A DNA stretch of 44,279 bases from a virus: positions 1 through 44,279 of the IMG/VR virus record IMGVR_UViG_3300018476_000127; one strand, 5' to 3'. The translations under genes and the position numbers were made by a program. The notes below the pieces were generated by a model. The model saw only the letters and a list, made by a program, of their open reading frames with translations. It had not been told where the DNA came from and did no database searches. Numbering within the stretch: the stretch's first letter is position 1; each line of letters begins with the position of its first letter. Below are positions 1 to 6,204 of this stretch, one piece after another.

Positions 1-584
1 AAAAGTTTCAGACGGACTGTCCATTCAAGACTCTAGTCTTCGATTCCATTACTTCAATGGCTGACATGACATTACGTCAGACTACCAAAATGAAGTATGG
101 TCAGACACGTCAGTCAGGGGCAGCGGCAGGTAAACTCATTGCAGGCATCGCAGTCAATGAGATTGAAGATTACAATGCCGAAGCCGCTGCAATTCAGGAA
201 CTCGTCGCACTCACAAAGGATATTCATTCATTCCATAAGGTGAATATCATTCTGATCGCTCACGTCATTCAGGCTGAGTACAGGAATACAACCAACAATA
301 CCACGCATGTCAGTCGAACTATTGTGACGGCAGGTAAGAAGGTTGCAGCTAAAATCCCTGCATATTGTGGTGAAGTCTATCACTTCAATATCAAGAAGGG
401 ATTTGTAGAGGGAGGAGGAGGTGACTATTCATTATTGACCACCCATACGGGTGATGACTTCGCACGTACTGCACTCGAAATTCCAACCGAAATCGTGTTC
501 GGTGATAAACCACTGTACGATACGTGGGTCCAGCCTGCGATTGCAAAATCAAAGGTAGTGTTCGTTCCAACATCGAAGTTCTAA
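1..584 (+). CDS. RecA/Sak4-like phage ATPase, C-terminal part (5' truncated by window)
   Basis: The reading frame is open from the window edge (first full codon at base 3), so the first Met at 57 is not the true start. Just upstream of that Met the frame reads TLVFDSI, a hydrophobic strand ending in an acidic residue as expected of a Walker B motif, followed later by a strand ending in IAHVI. This pattern is that of P-loop recombinase-like phage ATPases (Sak4/AAA_24 type), which assist single-strand annealing or strand exchange. The Walker A loop must lie before the window. The next gene, 18 bases downstream, resembles the DUF669 ssDNA-binding proteins often paired with Sak4. Sak4 assignment is inference from motif and neighbourhood. 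Confidence 0.7.
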   Translation, partial: KFQTDCPFKTLVFDSITSMADMTLRQTTKMKYGQTRQSGAAAGKLIAGIAVNEIEDYNAEAAAIQELVALTKDIHSFHKVNIILIAHVIQAEYRNTTNNTTHVSRTIVTAGKKVAAKIPAYCGEVYHFNIKKGFVEGGGGDYSLLTTHTGDDFARTALEIPTEIVFGDKPLYDTWVQPAIAKSKVVFVPTSKF

Positions 585-602
585 CATCAGAAAGAGTCAA
601 CA

Positions 603-995
603 ATGCCCATCATCAGCTTTTCGGATCGGGATCTGCTGCGCGGTAAGGTCGTTGAACCCGCGTGGTACGTGGTGAATATTGCTTCCATCGGTGAAGCACC
701 GTCCAAGGATGGTGGTAGCACCAACTATCCGGTGGAGGGATGGATCGTGTGTAATGCCGATAGTGGCAGCGAGGAGTACAAGGGGGTTCCACTCGATTGG
801 AACTTCAACAGCAAGGCGATTGGCTTTGCAGTGGGTTTCCTCGCGGCTCTCGGTGTGGATGTCAAGGCTGGTGCGCGCTTCGATTTGGCGAACGCGGCTG
901 GTAAGGCGATCGAAGTATTCGTCGAGAACGGCGAATGGCAGGGTCGTATCGTCAATCGCGTGAACCACAAGTATCGCGCACTTCGCGGTAAGTAG
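603..995 (+). CDS. DUF669-like putative ssDNA-binding protein
   Basis: 130 residues, beginning MPIISFSDRD. The protein has alternating beta strands with a tryptophan-rich stretch (WYVVNI, GWIVCN, LDWNFN) and ends in a basic segment (GRIVNRVNHKYRALRGK). This layout and the position right after a Sak4-like ATPase fit the small DUF669/SSB-like partners seen in phage recombination modules, but I cannot see a diagnostic motif. Base composition is clearly higher in GC than its neighbours (39 of the 60 bases from 841 to 900 are G or C), which may reflect strong expression or a different origin. An upstream AGAAAGAG could serve as ribosome site. A hairpin terminator follows directly. Confidence 0.55.
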   Translation: MPIISFSDRDLLRGKVVEPAWYVVNIASIGEAPSKDGGSTNYPVEGWIVCNADSGSEEYKGVPLDWNFNSKAIGFAVGFLAALGVDVKAGARFDLANAAGKAIEVFVENGEWQGRIVNRVNHKYRALRGK

Positions 996-1002
996 TAGGA
1001 TG

Positions 1003-1034
1003 TGGGCTAGGACTCATCAGTGGGTTCTAGCCCA
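1003..1034 (+). terminator. Hairpin after the DUF669-like gene
   Basis: TGGGCTAG (1003-1010) pairs perfectly with CTAGCCCA (1027-1034), and the stem can extend inward by wobble pairs. A short TATTT follows. It is probably a weak intrinsic terminator or mRNA-end stabiliser isolating the putative ssDNA-binding gene. Confidence 0.6.
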
Positions 1035-1088
1035 TATTTCAGCAGTCACGACTACACTGTAAGAGAGTCCAACGGAAGGAGAAATGTC

Positions 1089-1262
1089 ATGAGTTTTTAT
1101 GAGATGATTTTGGCTGAAATGGAAACTCCAGTTCCCATCACTGAACCAGATACAGATGATGTGGAGTTGGAGGATGAAGATCTTCTGGATGAAGAAGATG
1201 ACGATGACGATGAACTGGAAGTAGAAGACGAAGATGAAGAAGATGAAGAGGAAGAGAAGTAA
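1089..1262 (+). CDS. Hyperacidic 57-residue protein
   Basis: Translation from ATG 1089 is preferred over more upstream codons because GGAAGGAG sits just upstream (around 1074-1081) and the residues before 1089 would cross the preceding leader. The protein starts MSFYEMILAE and then becomes an almost uninterrupted run of Asp and Glu; 33 of 57 residues are acidic, with one terminal Lys. No domain can be assigned. Such polyacidic mini-proteins could mimic DNA or bind basic proteins, but that is speculation. It lies between the recombination genes and a cold-shock-type gene, with hairpins on both sides. Confidence 0.6.
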   Translation: MSFYEMILAEMETPVPITEPDTDDVELEDEDLLDEEDDDDDELEVEDEDEEDEEEEK

Positions 1263-1274
1263 GAGACTCATCTA

Positions 1275-1367
1275 CTAACATATGGGGCCTATGAACCCTT
1301 TTGTTAGAGGATGACAGGGGGCGCACTCAACACTGTTAAATCAGATTACGAGTGCGTCCCCGATTTT
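1275..1367 (+). terminator. Tandem hairpins before the cold-shock gene
   Basis: A first hairpin has CTAACA (1275-1280) opposite TGTTAG (1302-1307). A second, stronger one pairs GGGGGCGCACTC (around 1316-1328) with GAGTGCGTCCCC (1350-1361), allowing one G-U pair, and is followed by GATTTTTC. The second has the form of an intrinsic terminator. It ends only about 10 bases before the ribosome site of the next gene, so it could instead control that gene's translation. Confidence 0.6.
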
Positions 1368-1389
1368 TCGGTAAATGGGAGTAATTCAA

Positions 1390-1692
1390 GTGACTGAGAT
1401 GATTGGTAGGGAAGTAATTAAACCGGCGATTGGACGTATCATTACGATTAGTCAAAATGGATGGGGATTTATTAGTTCAAAAGAGATTAAATTCACACGT
1501 ATCTTTTTCCACTGGACTGCACTGAAGCAGAATACAGTTCCCTTCCTCGAATTGAAGGTAGGAATGAAGGTGGAATTCACTCCGATTAAATTAGCTGATA
1601 AGGGTTATAGGGCGATTCATGTGCGTGTGCTAGAAACAAAGGAATCAGATGCCTCAGTATCAAGTTCCGAAATGTCGCCACTGCCAGAATGA
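1390..1692 (+). CDS. Cold-shock-domain (CSD) protein
   Basis: The product carries the CSD signature: GRIITISQNGWGFI resembles the RNP1 strand (K-G-F-G-F-I type), followed by IFFHWTAL in the place of the RNP2 strand (VFVH type) and a final VEFTPIKLADKGYRAIHV strand. Members bind single-stranded RNA or DNA as chaperones. I choose GTG 1390 rather than ATG 1375: GGGAG (1377-1381) is 8 bases before 1390, whereas 1375 has no ribosome site. About 100 residues, somewhat longer than host Csp proteins (about 70), with a Ser-rich tail. It overlaps the next gene by 44 bases. Confidence 0.8.
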   Translation: MTEMIGREVIKPAIGRIITISQNGWGFISSKEIKFTRIFFHWTALKQNTVPFLELKVGMKVEFTPIKLADKGYRAIHVRVLETKESDASVSSSEMSPLPE

Positions 1693-1879
1693 TGACGAAT
1701 CAATGATGGAACATATGGGACTATTGAAGGGTGAACGTTACTTCATGTGTAATGTGTGTACCAAAGTGACTGGAGTGAAACTACATGGAAAGACTTCAAC
1801 AGACAATACTAGTGGCGAGAATACTCCAGAAGGAAATCAAGAAAATGGGAGCACACGAGGCAATAACGATTGCTACTAA
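1649..1879 (+). CDS. Small zinc-ribbon protein
   Basis: 76 residues with two Cys pairs (C9/C12 and C34/C37), a typical zinc ribbon. AAGGA lies about 6 bases before ATG 1649. The N-terminal half looks folded; the C-terminal half after residue 45 is Asn/Ser/Thr/Gly-rich and overlaps, in another frame, a convincing small ORF (1785-1907). That tail may therefore be a read-through extension rather than a functional domain. No specific function can be assigned; DNA- or RNA-linked roles are plausible given the neighbours. Confidence 0.65.
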   Translation: MPQYQVPKCRHCQNDDESMMEHMGLLKGERYFMCNVCTKVTGVKLHGKTSTDNTSGENTPEGNQENGSTRGNNDCY

Positions 1880-1907
1880 GATACTGGATGGATTGAATGG
1901 AAAGTAA
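1785..1907 (+). CDS. 40-residue helical mini-protein overlapping the zinc-ribbon gene
   Basis: Starts MERLQQTILV and ends KILDGLNGK. It has a good ribosome site, GGAG (1772-1775), 9 bases upstream of ATG. The sequence is amphipathic-helix-like with normal residue composition, in contrast to the low-complexity tail read in the overlapping frame. The stop lies inside the start of the polymerase gene (ATG 1897), giving an 11-base overlap and likely translational coupling. Unrecognised family. Confidence 0.55.
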   Translation: MERLQQTILVARILQKEIKKMGAHEAITIATKILDGLNGK

Positions 1908-4413
1908 ATACGTACCCGGAGGTGGTCCAATTGGAGCCAAGATGATGATTCTTGGCGAAGCTCCTCAGGTGGGTGAATCTAAACCATTCTGCGGGCCTCA
2001 TGGTAGAGAATTGGATCGTCTACTGAAGGACTGTGGAATATACAAGGATAACTGTTGGGTCAGTTACGTCAGCAAGTTTGCAGTTCCGGCTAATCTAGAT
2101 CGTAAGAAACTTCCTTTCCATATACGCGCTCGAAACGCGGGCATTGATATGGAGAAACAATTAGAGGAACTACAAGTTGAAATCAATGACGTTAAACCTA
2201 ACGTTATTCTCGCTCTCGGTGGGACTGCTCTGTGGGCACTCTCCGGTAAGACTAAAATTAGCAACTTTCGAGGCTCTATCCTCCGAGGCATGGGCACTAA
2301 GTTTGTTGCTACCTATAATCCCGCGCACTTGTTATCTCACATTCAGGGTGGAGAAATCAAGGGTTATTGGAACAGACAGATAATTCTATTCGACATTAAG
2401 CGCGCAATAGAAGAGTCATCTAGTCCCGAATCCAATCTACCTAGTCGGGCATTACAGATTTGCCGAAATTCAGGTGATCTGTACGAGTTCCTCGAAAAGT
2501 ACAAACACCATAAGAAGATGAGCGCCGATATCGAATCGGGCGGTCACTGTATCCCTGTGTGTGTAGGCTTGGCTTTCAGTAAGTCTCACGGCATGACGGT
2601 CCCTCTATGGAACAAAGACGGTATTTCAACTATCCCTGATTCCGATATTGCTGTTATCTGGGGCATGTTGGCTCAGGTTTTATGGGAGAAAGACATTGTC
2701 GGACAAAACTTTAATTATGACCGGGACAAGCTCCGAAGATTGGGATTCGCTATCAGAAGAATACAATCTGATACTATGCTCAAGGCATTCACAATTAACC
2801 CTGAACTCCCAAAAGGGCTTGCATTTAATACAAGTATCTACACCAGAGAACCCTTCTACAAAGATGAGGGCATGTATGAGGGGGACACTAGAGATCTATT
2901 ACTCGGATGTGCTAGAGATTCGTGTGTTACGTACGAAATAGATGAAGCGATGGACGCGGATATCGATGAGTTGGGTGTGCGGAAGTTCTATGAAAACTTC
3001 GTCATGTCACTCCCTGACTTCTATCTAGAGATTGAAAACAATGGTTTCCGTATAAACGAGGCGAAGCGCAGCGAGCTGATAGAGAAGTATGTCAAGTGGG
3101 ATGAGCGTCTTGGTTATGAGATGTATCAATTAGCTGGCATCGAGACTAACGTTTCATCACCTCTACAAGTTCATTCTCTTCTATTCGACCACTGGAAACT
3201 TCCACGTAGGAAGGGAGTTGGTGAAGAGGAACTTACAGCTCTACTGAACTTAAAGAATGGCATTAAAGCACCTGAACATAGACTTTGGATTGAAAAGTGT
3301 TTGGAGAGACGACGTGTTAAGAAGACGATTAGTACGTATCTTTTTGCGATTCCGGATTATGATGGTAAAATGCGTACTACGTGTTTTCCTTGCTTGGAAA
3401 CGGGTAGAAGTTCCACATCCAGACAAGAGCCACCAATCAGACCATTCATAGACATTGGTGGTAAGGGTAAGAAAGTCGATCAGAGAGTTATGGGTACGTC
3501 ATTCCAAGTATTCACTAAACATGGTGATATTGGAGCTGATGTGCGTGGAATGTATGAACCCGATGAGGGTGAGATATTCGTACAACTAGACAGTTCCCAA
3601 GCAGAAGCCAGAGTCGTATTCAATTTAGCGATGGACGAGGATGCTTTAAGGGACATTGATGAACATGACTATCACGCACTTACTGCGAGCTGGTTTTTCG
3701 GTGGTGTCGAGGCTGACTATTCCAAGAAGATACTGGGGTACGAATCGCCAATTAGATTCGCAGGGAAGACTCTACGTCATGCGGGCCATCTTGGAGCTGG
3801 ACCGAAGAGAGCGTCTACGGAACTCAACACCCAAGCGCGTAAATATAAGATTGACATTACAATCAATGAAGCAATTGCTGAACGCGCGCTTAAAATCTTC
3901 CACTCTAAGCAGCCGAAGATTCAACACATCTTTCATGCACAAGTTGTGGAGGCTCTGAAAAATGGCCGAAAACTTATCGCCCCTCTTCCGTGGGGTATCG
4001 ATGCAGACTGTGGTGGCATACGAATTTTCTATGAACGATGGGGGGATGATCTCTTCCGAGAAGCTCTCTCTTACATACCACAACGTGCTGTATCTGACAA
4101 TACCAAAGCAGCTGGTATACGAATTAAAAAGCAGTGCCGAGATGCGAGACTTATTCTTGAAGCGCATGACGCTCTTCTGTTCGCAGTTAGAATAAAGGAA
4201 GTCGATGACTTCATTATGATCGCAAAGAAGGAGATGGAACGTCCCATCAATTTCAAAGCTTGTTCTCTACCACGTCGGCATCTTAGGATTCCATGTGACG
4301 TGGAAATTGGTGAGAACTATAAGGACTTTAAGAAGTACAAGTTCAAGGAAGTGGAAGTGGAAGTAGAGAAACCACGTGTACTTACGATCACTGAACAGTT
4401 CCAAGTGGAGTAA
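1897..4413 (+). CDS. Uracil-DNA-glycosylase-like domain fused to proofreading family A DNA polymerase
   Basis: 838 residues; replicative polymerase of the phage. Residues 1-165 match the UDG superfamily (family 4/5 style): GEAP at 20-23, E27, PF at 30-31 and NPAHLL at 141-146, where family 4 has HPS. Residues 205-350 form a 3'-5' exonuclease: D211/E213 (Exo I), N271...D275 (Exo II), and a D341 region for Exo III. Residues 370-810 are the polymerase: motif A D565-SSQAEAR, motif B R620-x3-K624-x3-H628, motif C H757-D758-A759. Motif B has Leu (632) where the O-helix Tyr usually stands, and motif C has Ala where E. coli Pol I has Glu. Both Pol I catalytic aspartate positions (D565, D758) are present, so it is probably active. 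Whether the UDG-like domain removes or merely senses uracil is unknown. Confidence 0.9.
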   Translation: MESKYVPGGGPIGAKMMILGEAPQVGESKPFCGPHGRELDRLLKDCGIYKDNCWVSYVSKFAVPANLDRKKLPFHIRARNAGIDMEKQLEELQVEINDVKPNVILALGGTALWALSGKTKISNFRGSILRGMGTKFVATYNPAHLLSHIQGGEIKGYWNRQIILFDIKRAIEESSSPESNLPSRALQICRNSGDLYEFLEKYKHHKKMSADIESGGHCIPVCVGLAFSKSHGMTVPLWNKDGISTIPDSDIAVIWGMLAQVLWEKDIVGQNFNYDRDKLRRLGFAIRRIQSDTMLKAFTINPELPKGLAFNTSIYTREPFYKDEGMYEGDTRDLLLGCARDSCVTYEIDEAMDADIDELGVRKFYENFVMSLPDFYLEIENNGFRINEAKRSELIEKYVKWDERLGYEMYQLAGIETNVSSPLQVHSLLFDHWKLPRRKGVGEEELTALLNLKNGIKAPEHRLWIEKCLERRRVKKTISTYLFAIPDYDGKMRTTCFPCLETGRSSTSRQEPPIRPFIDIGGKGKKVDQRVMGTSFQVFTKHGDIGADVRGMYEPDEGEIFVQLDSSQAEARVVFNLAMDEDALRDIDEHDYHALTASWFFGGVEADYSKKILGYESPIRFAGKTLRHAGHLGAGPKRASTELNTQARKYKIDITINEAIAERALKIFHSKQPKIQHIFHAQVVEALKNGRKLIAPLPWGIDADCGGIRIFYERWGDDLFREALSYIPQRAVSDNTKAAGIRIKKQCRDARLILEAHDALLFAVRIKEVDDFIMIAKKEMERPINFKACSLPRRHLRIPCDVEIGENYKDFKKYKFKEVEVEVEKPRVLTITEQFQVE

Positions 4414-4417
4414 CTAG

Positions 4418-5695
4418 GTGACATGGCTAGAGAAATTATTAGGTCAGCACTCCGAACTCGAAAGCCCGACTAACTTTTGGTTATGGGGTGGGTTAGCTTC
4501 GATAAGTGCGATAGTCAAGGACAATGTATGGATAGACCGACAGATTTACAATCTCTACCCGAACATTTACGTGATGTTCCATGCAGAGAGTGGATTGAAG
4601 AAAGGTCCACCCATCAGTATGGCGAAACAGTTAGTGCGTGGTGTAGGTGGGACGAGGATAATTTCTGGTCGTAGTTCCATACAAGGCATTCTGAAGGAAC
4701 TGGGAACAGCCCAGACTCAACCCGGCGGACGGGTGATTAACAAATCTACGGCATTCATTTGCAGTAGTGAGTTAACAAGTTCCATCGTCGAAGACAAAGT
4801 AGCAACAGATATTCTCACTGACCTCTATGATAGACAGTACAATATAGGGGAGTGGCGGAGTCTGTTGAAAATGGAGTCCTTCAACTTAAAGGACCCCACG
4901 ATCACTATGCTAACTGCAACGAATGAGGCGCACTCCACTGACTTCTTTGGTAAGAAGGATCTACATGGAGGTTATTTCGCCAGAACATTCGTCATCTCTG
5001 AGAACAAACGTAATAGAGCTAATAGTCTGATAGCTCCACTGAGGAATCCACCAAAGTATTTAGAGGCTGTCGAGTATCTAAAGGAACTAGATAAACTAAA
5101 GGGTCCATTCGCTCCATTGGCGATGCAGGAACCAAGTGACGAATACTATATTCCTATAGTGGAAGCCGAGACAGGTGAGACAAACTACTTCAATCGTGCA
5201 GGTCAGGTGTATCAGGAGTGGTATGAGGACTTCATTGTAACCATTCAGCATCAAGAAATTAAAGATGAAACTGGTACATTGAATCGATTTGGTGACAGTG
5301 TATTGAAGGTGGCGATGCTTATCGCACTTAGTAAAGAGCCGAAACTAGAGATAGATGAGGACTCGATGCAATTGGCTATCAATTACACAGAGAAACTCGT
5401 AGGTAACGTGAGGGAAATGACCTATGGTAAAAAGGGTCTATCCGATTCGAAAGGAATTAAGCAGCTGATTATCGCGGAATTACTCGGCAGGGGTGGACAT
5501 CAGATTTCTCGCCCTATGCTACTGAAGAAGATGTGGGCGCATTACAAGGATGCCACAGAATTGGATGAGATTATGATCTCATTCGACCAAGCGAAGATGA
5601 TACGAACTGAGACGATCGGAAATCAAATCGTGTATACCATGAATGAGAATATGGTCGATGATTTGAAGCGTATGTACGCAGGTAAATTCAAATGA
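4418..5695 (+). CDS. DUF3987-like phage ATPase/helicase
   Basis: 425 residues. A degenerate P-loop, AESGLKKGPP (56-65), follows a hydrophobic strand (YPNIYVMF); a Walker-B-like strand TAFICSSEL and the sensor-like HGGYFARTF with a candidate arginine finger follow. This is the layout of DUF3987-type ATPases, found beside phage polymerases and probably acting as replicative helicase or primase-helicase subunits. The Ser/Thr after the P-loop Lys is absent, as in a subset of phage homologues. GTG 4418 is chosen as start: GGAG (4407-4410) lies 7 bases upstream, directly over the polymerase stop. No separate primase or DnaB-like helicase is visible, so this gene is the best candidate for fork unwinding. 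Confidence 0.7.
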   Translation: MTWLEKLLGQHSELESPTNFWLWGGLASISAIVKDNVWIDRQIYNLYPNIYVMFHAESGLKKGPPISMAKQLVRGVGGTRIISGRSSIQGILKELGTAQTQPGGRVINKSTAFICSSELTSSIVEDKVATDILTDLYDRQYNIGEWRSLLKMESFNLKDPTITMLTATNEAHSTDFFGKKDLHGGYFARTFVISENKRNRANSLIAPLRNPPKYLEAVEYLKELDKLKGPFAPLAMQEPSDEYYIPIVEAETGETNYFNRAGQVYQEWYEDFIVTIQHQEIKDETGTLNRFGDSVLKVAMLIALSKEPKLEIDEDSMQLAINYTEKLVGNVREMTYGKKGLSDSKGIKQLIIAELLGRGGHQISRPMLLKKMWAHYKDATELDEIMISFDQAKMIRTETIGNQIVYTMNENMVDDLKRMYAGKFK

Positions 5696-5904
5696 TGTCC
5701 CCTGATTGCAGTTCAGGACTGCACGAACACTGTATTCCATGTGACTGTGGATGTCACCATCAGGGCTTGCAGAAGGAACTACTTGATCTGATTACACTAA
5801 TGCCTGATAGTCAGACTCAAGAGATTATCAATTACATCACTGAACTTCGTGCAATCAGGAAACGTCGAGATGATAATTCCAGTTCCTACATTCAACGAAC
5901 CTGA
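5692..5904 (+). CDS. Cys/His-rich small protein with helical tail
   Basis: 70 residues. The first 25 hold C6, H11, H13, C14, C17, C19, C21, H22 and H23, a dense metal-binding knot; the remainder is a charged helix. The start ATG overlaps the TGA of the upstream ATPase gene (ATGA), implying coupled translation. It overlaps the following gene by 35 bases. No function can be named. Confidence 0.65.
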   Translation: MMSPDCSSGLHEHCIPCDCGCHHQGLQKELLDLITLMPDSQTQEIINYITELRAIRKRRDDNSSSYIQRT

Positions 5905-6070
5905 ACCCATCGAACTACCATTCAATCATTACAGAATACAACAATTCATGGATATCCAACCCTGGAAGTGCGTACAATGTCGATTAGTAAACTTCGGCCA
6001 TAACAAAGTCTGTGCGAATTTCCAATGTAGGACTAGTAGACCGGCAGATTTCAAGGAGAGAAGACGATGA
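5870..6070 (+). CDS. RanBP2-type zinc-finger mini-protein
   Basis: 66 residues from ATG 5870, chosen over the in-frame GTG 5849 because AGGA (5857-5860) sits 9 bases upstream. Residues 32-53 read W-x-C-x2-C-x3-N-x6-C-x4-C, essentially the RanBP2 zinc-finger pattern (usually with x2 between the last two Cys). In characterised proteins this fold binds ssRNA or ubiquitin. The N-terminal 30 residues are Pro/Glu-rich and probably flexible. It is the next-to-last gene of the left arm. Confidence 0.65.
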   Translation: MIIPVPTFNEPEPIELPFNHYRIQQFMDIQPWKCVQCRLVNFGHNKVCANFQCRTSRPADFKERRR

Positions 6071-6204
6071 ATAAGTGGGAAGTACCTTTACCGAAGTTGA
6101 GTAAGTATCAATGGGCGGAAGTTGCAAATGAGGTATGCAAACTTCCGCCCATCTTTTGGGAATTTCTTAACTTGAGATCACCAAAGCTCACCACCCTTAA
6201 ATAA
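6067..6204 (+). CDS. 45-residue ORF running through the bidirectional hairpin
   Basis: MNKWEVPLPK... starts within an ATGA overlap with the preceding stop and has a strong AAGGAG (6053-6058) 8 bases upstream, so initiation is likely. The coding sequence then passes through the 6111-6152 hairpin and 27 bases into the convergent late gene. The start is well supported, but whether the C-terminus is meaningful is unclear. Confidence 0.4.
   Translation: MNKWEVPLPKLSKYQWAEVANEVCKLPPIFWEFLNLRSPKLTTLK
6111..6156. terminator. Bidirectional hairpin between convergent operons
   Basis: ATGGGCGGAAGTTGC (6111-6125) pairs with GCAAACTTCCGCCCAT (6137-6152) with one bulged base, giving a stem of about 15 bp; CTTTT follows on the + strand. 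It sits exactly where the rightward left-arm transcripts and the leftward late transcripts meet. Confidence 0.8.
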
